Below are positions 17,801 to 24,500 of a DNA stretch of 64,000 nucleotides, in pieces. The DNA lies in NCBI GenBank assembly GCA_031291755.1, contig JARLIK010000019.1, positions 124,001-188,000 of the forward strand. The letters are read 5' to 3'. Within the stretch, counting starts at the first letter, position 1, and each line of letters starts with the position of its first letter. The notes beneath the pieces are model-generated. The model saw only the letters and a program-made list of their open reading frames with translations, did no database searches and was not told where the DNA came from. The DNA is from Acidocella sp. Lineage in GTDB: Bacteria > Pseudomonadota > Alphaproteobacteria > Acetobacterales > Acetobacteraceae. A program made the position numbers and the translations under genes.

Positions 17801-17930
17801 ACGCGAGAATTCAAAATCAGGCTTTGATCGAGCTCTCGGCGATATTCTTGAACAAGTGTTTGCCTCTAATCTAGTTTTGGGTACTGGCAGCCAACGCAAC
17901 GCGCCCCGGAAACCGATGGCGGTAGGATAG
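14874..17930 (+). CDS. Multidomain glycosyltransferase (repeat region + GT2 + GT-B-like)
   Basis: A 1018-residue protein in three parts. Residues about 20-315 hold six or seven degenerate 50-60-residue repeats around (F/Y)D..(Y/W)Y....N.DV....G....HY..(Y/F)G..E.R, seen in several proteobacterial polysaccharide glycosyltransferases. Residues about 362-620 form a GT2 domain with VSVVMVLFNKFELT, IVVDNASVDDT, YLNNDIELG and a DVDLCVRIFQAGH motif. The C-terminal third is GT-B-like, with LFIAPTRFAAGTPYKVYEAASFGLPCVV near residue 895. It probably adds two sugars to a surface glycan. Codon use and base composition are clearly more AT-rich than the flanks, suggesting transfer. No other glycan genes adjoin it. 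Confidence 0.82.
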   Translation: MPRPAREILVSPDSSRPSWAVFDAHWYLRRYQAARERCENRIEAALDDYLNIGASLAYSPNPYFDEAFYCAQNPDVLELVRAGHYQSGFDHFCQYGHRALSPHWLFDDQHYQRLYEDMSIENLDQNGFAGRYDHYLKFGQFEGRQAHFIFDGSYYRQQAIKAGIDAGDLDTFGPYSLFLNRLYSNTTELPPSIYFNPQWYIETGVGVQSDIKSGVFHSAIEHYLCNLNPEIRDPVPEFSEVYYCEANQDINSAIQNGTFRCGYQHFVQFGAFELRRPSPNIDLVYYRDMNPQVRDDLNSGAVRDAFAHLRLIGLPQHLVFIPAQLSQRLREDDAKQLFFDKARDQLISFSRQKIDFTSVDPAVSVVMVLFNKFELTMQALASLRNNMVGDIQLIVVDNASVDDTRWIDKYITGASIHHLSENIGYLRAANLALKEVKAGATLYLNNDIELGYEALKSALARLESSPDIGAVGGKIIRTHGLLQEAGSIIWSDGTTTGYMRDTAPSAPEVNFVRDVDYCSAVFLLCRSSILRTMHGFDEDYSPSYYEDVDLCVRIFQAGHRVIYDPAITIYHYEYGSAVHSDVSVALMRRGHKIFQKKHRDFLAKKCNKFENNILRARSVDTRGKNILFLEDTLPLRHLGSGFVRSNDIVNALAQFGYKVSVFPINGTAQDLIKIYADFPSTSELLYNSDINGLEKFLRDRENYYDLLWISRTHNLSRILPILSEVGIDPECLPIILDTEAVTSNRDFLRTQLNGESDQCAFQKMLATEFSEIGACRHVIAVNQIEYEQLRSEGVQNVSILGTMRKIDPTQRDFQSRTDILIVASIHQADSPNLDSLIWYMNEILPALSSEMDEVPVLNVVGYVDPSIDLSVFNHQLKIKFHGTVADLAPFYDSNRLFIAPTRFAAGTPYKVYEAASFGLPCVVTDILVKQLGWRDGVELFSASRRDPKRFAAQIAKLYGSAASWQMVRKNAIERIERENSKSGFDRALGDILEQVFASNLVLGTGSQRNAPRKPMAVG

Positions 17931-19397
17931 TGCTTCTGCGATGTGATTTTGCTGTACAATATCTAACCCGGCCAAATCTGCAATGGTTCTGGCGACGCGA
18001 AGTGTCCTTGTGTAACCGCGAGCGGAAAGCCGTAATTTAGTCGCGGCCATTTCAATAAAGCTTTTTGCTTCTGGGCTTAACAATATTGCATCAGCCAGGG
18101 CCTCGGCATTTGTTGAGGCACCAGCTTCACCATAGCGCTCGCGCTGGAGGTTGCGTGCTGCCGCTACACGTTTGGCTACGACGTAGCTTGCCTCGCCGAT
18201 CGGGGCTCGTAATAGTTCGGCTGGGGTGACCGAAGAAATTTCGATAATTAAGTCGATACGGTCAAGCAGTGGGCCACTGACCTTACTCTGATAATCTTCA
18301 CCGCAGCGCGGCGCTCTACCGCATTCGCGCGAGGCGTCGCCTAGATAGCCGCAGCGGCAAGGGTTCATGGCCGCTACCAGTTGGAAGCGAGCGGGGTAGG
18401 TAATATGTGCCGCTGCCCGGGCAACCGTTGTCTGCCCGGCCTCCAGCGGCTGTCTCAGAGCCTCTAATGTCGCGCGCGGAAATTCGGGTAGCTCGTCCAT
18501 AAACAATACGCCGCGATGTGCCAGTGAGACCTCCCCAGGTTTTGCCCGGTTTCCGCCGCCTGATATTGCCGCCATGCTGGCTGAGTGGTGTGGCTCGCGA
18601 AACGGCGGCCGCGTGACCAACCGGCCTTCATCGAGAAGCCCGGCTACCGAGTGAACCATACTGACTTCCAATGCCTCCCGCGGTGAGAGGTCTGGGAGGA
18701 GACCCGGCAGACGAGACGCGAGCATAGATTTGCCTCCACCTGGCGGGCCGATCATCAGCAAATTATGATTACCGGCGGCAGCAACTTCCAGTGCCCGGCG
18801 TGCCGTTTCCATGCCGCGGACGTCCGCCAGGTCAAGAGTTTTATAACCGGCTCCGAGTTTACCCATGGGTGGAGGAGAGATGATTTGTGTGCCGCGAAAA
18901 TGATTGATCAATGCCAGCAAATCAGGGGTTGCCAGTACTGAGAGATCTCCCGCCCAACCCGCTTCAGGGCCTTGGGATTGTGGACAGATTAGGCCAAGCT
19001 CTCGTTCGCTGGCAGCAATTGCCGCAGGTAAAACGCCCGCTACAGGGTTTAAGCGGCCGTCCAGAGATAACTCCCCCAGCGCTGCATATTGGGCGAGGTC
19101 TTCCATCGGCAGCACATCCATGGCGGCGAGTACGGCGAGGGCGATCGGCAAGTCGAAATGGCTGCCTTCCTTGAGAACATCTGCCGGCGCTAAATTTACC
19201 AGTACGCGCTTAGGTGGCAATGCGAGCCCCATCGAGGTGAGCGCGGCGCGAACCCTTTCGCGTGCTTCTCCGACGGCTTTGTCCGGGAGGCCAACCATTA
19301 AAAAATTAGGCAATCCGCTGGAAATCTGGACCTGCACCTCAACCGGTAATGCATCAATCCCGGCGAACGCGAAACTTTGAACACGCGCTATACTCAC
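17871..19397 (-). CDS. YifB/ComM-family Mg-chelatase-like AAA+ ATPase
   Basis: The 508-residue protein has the family's N-terminal Lon-protease-like fold (MSIARVQSFAFAGIDALPVEVQVQ, LPNFLMVGLPDKAV), a Walker A GPPGGGKSMLASRLPG, REPHHSASMAAISGGG, a Walker B VLFMDELPEF, a Cys-containing NPCRCGYLGD loop and the C-terminal Mg_chelatase_C domain. ComM members are helicases promoting branch migration during natural transformation and recombination. Its 3' end overlaps the convergent glycosyltransferase gene by 60 bp, long for this window and possibly a result of that gene's arrival. Confidence 0.92.
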   Translation of the reverse strand: MSIARVQSFAFAGIDALPVEVQVQISSGLPNFLMVGLPDKAVGEARERVRAALTSMGLALPPKRVLVNLAPADVLKEGSHFDLPIALAVLAAMDVLPMEDLAQYAALGELSLDGRLNPVAGVLPAAIAASERELGLICPQSQGPEAGWAGDLSVLATPDLLALINHFRGTQIISPPPMGKLGAGYKTLDLADVRGMETARRALEVAAAGNHNLLMIGPPGGGKSMLASRLPGLLPDLSPREALEVSMVHSVAGLLDEGRLVTRPPFREPHHSASMAAISGGGNRAKPGEVSLAHRGVLFMDELPEFPRATLEALRQPLEAGQTTVARAAAHITYPARFQLVAAMNPCRCGYLGDASRECGRAPRCGEDYQSKVSGPLLDRIDLIIEISSVTPAELLRAPIGEASYVVAKRVAAARNLQRERYGEAGASTNAEALADAILLSPEAKSFIEMAATKLRLSARGYTRTLRVARTIADLAGLDIVQQNHIAEALSYRHRFPGRVALAASTQN

Positions 19398-19447
19398 AAC
19401 CTATGTGCCATCATAGGTTGTAATTTAAGGGTTTCGAAAGAAATTGT

Positions 19448-20152
19448 CTAGGGTTTTAGAAAGGCCAGAAAATGCTGCTCGGCTTTGCGGAAAGCATAAA
19501 TCAGCCCGAAGGAAATGCATAAATACAAGGCTGCCGCGATGCTGAATGATGCGAAAGGGTTGTAGGTTGCGGAATAAGCGTCTTTCGCGACCTTCAATAT
19601 ATCGGGTACGGTCGCGGTAAAGGCCAGGGTGGTGGCATGCAGCATGAGGATTACCTCGTTGCTGTAAACCGGCAAGGCACGGCGAAGAGCGCCGGGAATT
19701 ATGATGCGTTGATAAAGCTTGAATTGGGACATCCCAAGCGAGCGCGCCGCATCGATTTCGCCGAAGGCCGTTTCACGAATAGCGCCGGCAAAAATCTCGG
19801 TTGTGTAAGCGCCGGTGTTAAGGCCGAACGCGAAAATCGTACAATTAATGCCCTGGCGGAAAAATTCATTCAGCGGCGCCGTGTCGCGGACAAAATCAAG
19901 GCTGTAGAACCCAGTGTAAACGATGAGCAATTGCACGTAGAGCGGGGTGCCGCGGAAAATAAACGTGTAAAGCCAAACAGGAAACCAGATGATTGGGTTG
20001 CGGGCATTCCGGGCGATCGCCAGCGGTATGGCAATAAAAAATCCGATGACGCATGAGCTGACGAGTAGCCATAACGTCATGGCCACGCCGGTCATGCGAT
20101 AGCCGTCTGAGTACAAAAGCGCCTGCCAGTAATTCTGGAGAATGTAGATCAT
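19448..20152 (-). CDS. Polar amino-acid ABC transporter permease (HisM-like)
   Basis: A 234-residue inner-membrane permease of the His/Glu/Gln/Arg family with five or so membrane helices. It shows FRGTPLYVQLLIVYTGFYSL and the EAA-loop region GEIDAARSLGMSQFKLYQRIIIPGALRRALPVYSNEVILMLHATTL, which contacts the ATPase. It pairs with the HisQ-like permease whose stop it overlaps by 4 bp. It is the last gene of the cluster: the next gene, on the same strand 50 bp downstream, is the unrelated YifB, so no ATPase gene is present. Confidence 0.9.
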   Translation of the reverse strand: MIYILQNYWQALLYSDGYRMTGVAMTLWLLVSSCVIGFFIAIPLAIARNARNPIIWFPVWLYTFIFRGTPLYVQLLIVYTGFYSLDFVRDTAPLNEFFRQGINCTIFAFGLNTGAYTTEIFAGAIRETAFGEIDAARSLGMSQFKLYQRIIIPGALRRALPVYSNEVILMLHATTLAFTATVPDILKVAKDAYSATYNPFASFSIAAALYLCISFGLIYAFRKAEQHFLAFLKP

Positions 20153-20862
20153 AGCACCGCTTTGCGAACGCCGACGGCAAATTTACGCTCCAACACGAAT
20201 AATACGCCATTGGATATCGTGGTTAGCGCTAAATAAACGAGGCCTGCGAGACTCATGAAATAGAAGGTGCGGAAAGTGCCTTCGCCAGCATTTTGCGAGG
20301 CCTTCACCACGTCGGTTAAGCCAATAAGCGAGACCAAGGCAGTAGCTTTTAGGATCACTTGCCAGTTGTTAGCCAAGCCGGGTAAAGCGAAACGCATCAT
20401 TTGCGGAAACAATATTCTGCGAAAAACCTGAATTGGCCTCATTCCAAAAGATCGGGCAGCTTCGAGTTGGCCGCGCGGCACCGCCAGGAATGCACCCCGA
20501 AAAGTTTCGGTGAAATAGGCGCCATATATGAAACCGAGAGTTATAACACCGCTCGCGAATGGATCGAGATTGATCTGCTCAATATCGACGTAGCTTTGAA
20601 CATTGCCAAGATAATCAGTGAAACTGTTAAGCCATATTTGGAGGCTATAAAAAATCAGGAGCATCAGCACGAGGTCAGGCACACCACGAACAATGGTTGT
20701 ATAAATTGTTGCGATAGTGGACACGACCCGGCCTTTTGATAATTTGGCGGAAGCGCCGGCCAGGCCGATGAAAAATGATACCAGTAACGATAAAACGGAT
20801 AATTCAACGGTCGTGATGGTTCCCGCAAAAATTTGCGGGCCATAACCATTTAGCGTCAGCAT
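20149..20862 (-). CDS. Polar amino-acid ABC transporter permease (HisQ-like)
   Basis: This 237-residue permease has the family features VRGVPDLVLMLLIFYSLQIWLN and the EAA loop RGQLEAARSFGMRPIQVFRRILFPQMMRFALPGLANNWQVILKATALVSLIGL. The heterodimer with the HisM-like protein forms the translocation channel for basic or polar amino acids. It lies 72 bp downstream of the binding-protein gene, and that gap holds an 11-bp inverted repeat, so its expression is probably lower than that of the binding protein. Confidence 0.9.
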   Translation of the reverse strand: MLTLNGYGPQIFAGTITTVELSVLSLLVSFFIGLAGASAKLSKGRVVSTIATIYTTIVRGVPDLVLMLLIFYSLQIWLNSFTDYLGNVQSYVDIEQINLDPFASGVITLGFIYGAYFTETFRGAFLAVPRGQLEAARSFGMRPIQVFRRILFPQMMRFALPGLANNWQVILKATALVSLIGLTDVVKASQNAGEGTFRTFYFMSLAGLVYLALTTISNGVLFVLERKFAVGVRKAVL

Positions 20863-20891
20863 CGCTGAATACCGGCGAATATTGAAAGGCG

Positions 20892-20930
20892 AAGGGCGGT
20901 CATGCCTTTCCTTGAGACTTGACCGCCCTT
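20892..20930 (-). terminator. Intercistronic hairpin after the ABC binding-protein gene
   Basis: An inverted repeat with perfect 11-bp arms (AAGGGCGGTCA at 20892-20902 and its complement at 20920-20930) and a 17-base loop lies between the binding-protein stop and the first permease start. It lacks a long T tract on the minus strand, so it is more likely an attenuator or an mRNA 3'-end stabiliser than a full terminator. Such elements are known to give excess periplasmic binding protein over permease in ABC operons. Confidence 0.7.
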
Positions 20931-20934
20931 ATCG

Positions 20935-21741
20935 TTATTTGGCAGGTGTTGCAGCGTAAACATCAAAGTTGAAATACTTCGACTCGATTTTCTTGTAGGT
21001 GCCGTTTTTGATAATGGTGGCAATCGCCTTATCAATTTTTGCCTTTAGGTCCGGTTCATCCTTACGGATGCCAATGGCAATATACGAGCCTAACACGTCC
21101 TTGGGATCGTCAGTAACATTTCCCGCCAATGCGTAACCCGCCCCCTTCGGGGTTTTTAGGAACCCATAATCGGCTTCAACGGAATCCTGCAACGAGGCAT
21201 CTAAACGGCCTGACAGAAGGTCAGCATAAACCTGGTCCTGGCCAGGATAGGACACTACGTTGACGCCAAACGGCTTCCAATAGGTATTTGCATAGGTTTC
21301 CTGGATGGTGCCGGCCTCGACCCCAACAGTCTTGCCTTTGAGACTATCCACGGTCGGTTTCAAGCCGGAACCTTTTTTAGCGATTAAGCTCGTTGGTTCA
21401 TTATACATTTCAGATGAGAAATCGATCTGTTGCTCGCGTGCCGGGGTCACGGTCATTGATGAGAGAATGGCATCAAATTTCCGGGCTTCGAGCGCCGGGA
21501 TGATGCCATCGAAACCCTGGGCGACAAACACGCATTTGACTTTCAGGTCAGCGCAGATTGCTTTGCCAAGTTCGATATCAAAGCCAACGAACTGCCCACT
21601 CGGAGACATGCTTTCAAAGGGCGGGTAGGTTGCGTCGACGCCAAATTTGATTTCGGTGAGGGTTTTGGCATTTGCCGGCGAATTCATCGCAAAACCAAGT
21701 GCCAAAACGGTCATCGCACCCGTGGCCAAAATTTTCTTCAT
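20935..21741 (-). CDS. Periplasmic polar amino-acid binding protein (lysine/arginine/ornithine type)
   Basis: A 268-residue SBP_bac_3 family protein with a cleavable signal peptide (KKILATGAMTVLALGFAMNSPANA). The mature part begins with a ligand-binding lobe IKFGVDATYPPFESMSPSGQFVGFDIELGKAICADL and continues with MTVTPAREQQIDFSSEMY, the usual pattern of HisJ/ArgT relatives, which suggests basic amino acids, though ligand choice is uncertain. GGGAG precedes ATG 21741. The 5' UTR contains an extended stem-loop, and a second hairpin follows the gene. Confidence 0.9.
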   Translation of the reverse strand: MKKILATGAMTVLALGFAMNSPANAKTLTEIKFGVDATYPPFESMSPSGQFVGFDIELGKAICADLKVKCVFVAQGFDGIIPALEARKFDAILSSMTVTPAREQQIDFSSEMYNEPTSLIAKKGSGLKPTVDSLKGKTVGVEAGTIQETYANTYWKPFGVNVVSYPGQDQVYADLLSGRLDASLQDSVEADYGFLKTPKGAGYALAGNVTDDPKDVLGSYIAIGIRKDEPDLKAKIDKAIATIIKNGTYKKIESKYFNFDVYAATPAK

Positions 21742-21763
21742 AGATAGCTCCCAGTTGAATTGA

Positions 21764-21822
21764 CGCTAAAGTCTGCTGGCCTGACACATTACGTGCGGGA
21801 CGCATCCCGTGTCACTTTAGCG
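21764..21822 (-). promoter_or_regulatory. Structured 5' UTR element before the ABC binding-protein gene
   Basis: Nested inverted repeats occupy 21764-21822, ending 22 bases upstream of the ATG and about 10 bases before the ribosome site. The outer arm CGCTAAAG (21764-21771) pairs with CTTTAGCG (21815-21822). TGACAC (21782-21787) pairs with GTGTCA (21809-21814). An inner CGGGA/TCCCG pair (21796-21800 and 21805-21809) closes a four-base CGCA loop. The arrangement gives a long stem with a 10-base bulge. It could be a cis-regulatory RNA or a protein operator. I do not recognise a known riboswitch class. Confidence 0.5.
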
Positions 21823-21925
21823 CAATAATACTGGTTAGCAACTTATATTCGGGCTGGGGATAGATCGATGTCGAGCGCTTCAACGGCCGAATGGTCATGA
21901 ATCTGACCGAAAAGATCGGATAAAA

Positions 21926-22444
21926 TCAGACCGGTGAGCGAAGCGCCGCTGGGACGCCCGCGATGGCGCGGTTGATCATATCGGTGTCTGTCTCGGCGGC
22001 AAAGCCGGCTCGGAGAAGTTGGGTCGAGGCGGCGGTTGCTACGTCGATGGCGACGTTTCTGACCTCCTCGAGCGCGGCCTTTTCGGCGGCGGCGATCCGA
22101 TCCAGGGCGAGACGCTCACGGCGCTTGGTCATCGCGTGGGCTTCAGTCGCCATTTCAAGGCGCGTGCGGGTGGCTTCCGCTTCGGCGTGGGCAATGATTT
22201 GCTTAGCATCTTCGATAGCCTGCGCTTGCCGCGCTTTAGCTTCAGCCAGCATAGCTTCGGCCTCAGCCTTCAATTTGGCCGCCTCGTCCAGGGCCGACCG
22301 AACCGCGCTCGTCCGTGCATCCAGCATGGCTGTGACAGGTGCAATGATTTTTTTTGCAAACAATACGGCAAAAATGACAATCGCAACGGCGACCCAGAAG
22401 GAACCATGTTCCCAAGGTATGTCATGAAAGGCTTGATATTCCAT
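21926..22444 (-). CDS. atpF: F0F1 ATP synthase subunit b
   Basis: A 172-residue stator subunit: one N-terminal membrane helix (FWVAVAIVIFAVLFAKKI) followed by a long charged, alanine-rich coiled coil (KLKAEAEAMLAEAKARQAQAIEDAKQI and onward). Subunit b links the membrane a-c motor to the F1 head. It is the last gene of the Fo operon, after atpF', as usual where bacteria carry two unlike b subunits. F1 genes are not in this window, matching the split ATP synthase loci of Alphaproteobacteria. Confidence 0.92.
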   Translation of the reverse strand: MEYQAFHDIPWEHGSFWVAVAIVIFAVLFAKKIIAPVTAMLDARTSAVRSALDEAAKLKAEAEAMLAEAKARQAQAIEDAKQIIAHAEAEATRTRLEMATEAHAMTKRRERLALDRIAAAEKAALEEVRNVAIDVATAASTQLLRAGFAAETDTDMINRAIAGVPAALRSPV

Positions 22445-22459
22445 AGTATTATCCTCGCC

Positions 22460-23032
22460 TTAGGCCGCTTTGCGGGCCGCGAGCGCCGCTTCTATTTCAG
22501 GGGCAAGTACAGCTTGATCGGGCGCTTTTCCAGTCAACCGTGCCATCAAGGTGGTGGCCACATCGGCCGCGACGGGCTTTATAGCTGCCAAGGCGGTAGT
22601 CCGCGCCTCAGCAATTTGCTTTTCTGAATATTCGAGCTGCGCGTCTAATTTGTCATTCAGCACCTTAGCGTCGGTAAAAGCCTTCGCCTTCGCGTCCGCT
22701 TCCGCCTTGGCGATGTCTGCCTGGGCCTTTTCACGCGCTTGTTTCATCGTGGCATGCAGTTCAGCCACGGCACGGTCGGCCTCAGCTTTGGCTGCGTGCG
22801 CGGCGGCAAGGTCGCTGGCAATCTGGTGTTCCCGACGTTCCAGAATATTGCCGATCTGCGGTAACCCCCAGCGCGACAGTGTCAGATACAGCACCACCAT
22901 AATCACCACCATCCACAGCACCTGGGCCGTGGTCAGCGGATTCTGGAAATCCATCTGCGGCATGGTGCCCTCCGCCATGGCGGCGGCGGGAACCATGCTG
23001 AGCGCGAGCGCGAAGGCGGTGCGACGGATCAT
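22460..23032 (-). CDS. atpF': F0F1 ATP synthase subunit b'
   Basis: The 190-residue b' subunit has a signal-like N-terminus (IRRTAFALALSMVPAAAMA), a membrane helix (VLWMVVIMVVLYLTLSRWGLPQIGNIL) and a long Glu/Ala/Lys coiled coil that pairs with subunit b in the peripheral stalk. ATG 23032 is one base beyond the atpE stop (TGATATG), so translation is probably coupled. An upstream in-frame extension to 23080 would run through atpE and is rejected. The extended, alanine-rich N-terminus is common for b' in this class. Confidence 0.92.
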   Translation of the reverse strand: MIRRTAFALALSMVPAAAMAEGTMPQMDFQNPLTTAQVLWMVVIMVVLYLTLSRWGLPQIGNILERREHQIASDLAAAHAAKAEADRAVAELHATMKQAREKAQADIAKAEADAKAKAFTDAKVLNDKLDAQLEYSEKQIAEARTTALAAIKPVAADVATTLMARLTGKAPDQAVLAPEIEAALAARKAA

Positions 23033-23033
23033 A

Positions 23034-23270
23034 TCAGGTGAAGAGAATAACCAGAGCGATGACCAGCGCGTACAAGGCAACCGCTTCGGTCAACGCAAAG
23101 CCTAACAACACGTCACGGAACATCGTGTCGCGCGCGGCCGGGTTACGGCCAACGGCAGAGACGAATGAGCCGAACAGATTGCCAATACCAACACCGGCAC
23201 CGGCAACGCCGATTGTGGCAAGACCCGCACCAATGTCTTTGGCGAGAAGGGCGGTTTGAGCTGCGTCCAT
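23034..23270 (-). CDS. atpE: F0F1 ATP synthase subunit c
   Basis: The 78-residue proteolipid forms the rotor ring. It has two membrane helices: a glycine-rich first (GAGLATIGVAGAGVGIGNLFGSF) and a second carrying the ion-binding carboxylate Glu62 in GFALTEAVALYALVIALV, joined by the RNPAARD polar loop. The first helix lacks the Gln/Glu of Na+-type rings, so proton coupling is expected. atpB ends 43 bases upstream of its start; atpF' begins immediately after its stop. Confidence 0.97.
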   Translation of the reverse strand: MDAAQTALLAKDIGAGLATIGVAGAGVGIGNLFGSFVSAVGRNPAARDTMFRDVLLGFALTEAVALYALVIALVILFT

Positions 23271-23313
23271 TTAATGTTCCTTTCCGAAACTTCTAAGCAA
23301 AATCAGTAGTCGA

Positions 23314-24066
23314 TTAGTGCATATGCACGGCGTCGTGCAGATACAAACAGGTGAGAATGGCGAAAACATAAGCTTGCAAGCCCGCCACCAGCAACTCCAA
23401 AGCCACCAGCGCTACGTTTAGCCCCAAGGGTACAATCGAAGCAAAAGCCCCGAAAATTCCGAAGCTTGCCGTCAGCAGCAGCATGAAACCGGCAAATACT
23501 TCCCACATCACGTGGCCGGCGGTCATGTTGGCAAACAAACGAACCGAAAGTGAAACCGGGCGCGATAGGTAGGAAATGATCTCAATGGGCACCAGCAAAG
23601 GCAGCAACCATACTGGCACACCTTCGGGCACGAAGAATTTGAAAAACCGGAATCCGTGGGTGTAAAAACCGACGCCGGTTGAGAACGCGAACACAAACAG
23701 CGCCAACGATAACGTGACAGCGATATGGCTGGTGAAGGCAAAGAAATATGGAAATAGCCCAAGTAAATTGCCGAGCAAAATGAAGCTGAATAGCGTGAAC
23801 ACCAGGGGGAAAAACCGCAGCCCTTCCTCGCCGATGGTATCGACGCACATATTGCGGACGAACTCGTAAAGCAGCTCGATCAAGGCTTGCAGCCGGCCTG
23901 GTACGATGGCGCGGGAACGTAAGCCGAGCACGAAGAGCACCACGATGATCGCAGCACTGGCGAGCATGGCTTCGTTCGAATTGGTGAAATTGATCGCCGC
24001 CCCCAGAGGCCCCAGGCCCGTTGAGAGACGAAATTGTCCAAGCGCGTCGATCGATGGGCCCGCCAT
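23314..24066 (-). CDS. atpB: F0F1 ATP synthase subunit a
   Basis: Subunit a (250 residues) holds the proton half-channels beside the c ring. The essential Arg is visible in VSLSVRLFANMTAGHVMWEVF, and the last helix region LELLVAGLQAYVFAILTCLYLHDAVHMH is characteristic. Five to six membrane helices are apparent, starting with AMLASAAIIVVLFVLGL. It starts two bases after the atpI stop and precedes atpE, giving the standard order I-a-c-b'-b. Confidence 0.97.
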   Translation of the reverse strand: MAGPSIDALGQFRLSTGLGPLGAAINFTNSNEAMLASAAIIVVLFVLGLRSRAIVPGRLQALIELLYEFVRNMCVDTIGEEGLRFFPLVFTLFSFILLGNLLGLFPYFFAFTSHIAVTLSLALFVFAFSTGVGFYTHGFRFFKFFVPEGVPVWLLPLLVPIEIISYLSRPVSLSVRLFANMTAGHVMWEVFAGFMLLLTASFGIFGAFASIVPLGLNVALVALELLVAGLQAYVFAILTCLYLHDAVHMH

Positions 24067-24068
24067 AG

Positions 24069-24386
24069 TCAGTCTTCCCTGTTACCCGTTTTCGACCCGG
24101 TGGCGCGAACCAAATTGCGCAACCCAGCCGCCATACCCACTGGCACCATCAGGACCATCAACCAGGGTTTGGTATGAAAAAGCCGGTCTAGGCCCCACCC
24201 AATTACCACGGCGATGACCATTGCGGCCACCAGTTCAACCCCCAGACGCATGGCGAGATTGATTGCCTTTTGCGCAGCACCGGCACCAGATTGTGCCTCG
24301 TTCGCCTTTGGCCGAGTCATTCCCGCTTTGTCTTGCGCTGCCGCCAGACGTTGCTCGAATGTGTCTTTGTCTCGACTTTCGTTCAT
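24069..24386 (-). CDS. atpI: AtpI / AtpZ-like ATP synthase accessory protein
   Basis: A 105-residue protein with a charged N-terminus (NESRDKDTFEQRLAAAQDK) and two membrane helices (LGVELVAAMVIAVVIGWGLDRLF and PWLMVLMVPVGMAAGLRNL), the standard layout of AtpI, which assists c-ring assembly and Mg uptake in other bacteria. ATG 24386 has AGGTG upstream; the open frame extends to 24461 without ribosome site. It is the first gene of the Fo operon, 115 bp after the smc stop. Confidence 0.88.
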   Translation of the reverse strand: MNESRDKDTFEQRLAAAQDKAGMTRPKANEAQSGAGAAQKAINLAMRLGVELVAAMVIAVVIGWGLDRLFHTKPWLMVLMVPVGMAAGLRNLVRATGSKTGNRED

Positions 24387-24500
24387 GCACCTGTTTTCAG
24401 CGCCCTTGTAACAGACGCTGGTAATTGAGGGGTTGCTACCCATACCCCCCACCTGTGTCAAGAATGCCAGGAGATATAAAGCGATACTTAGGAATATTCC

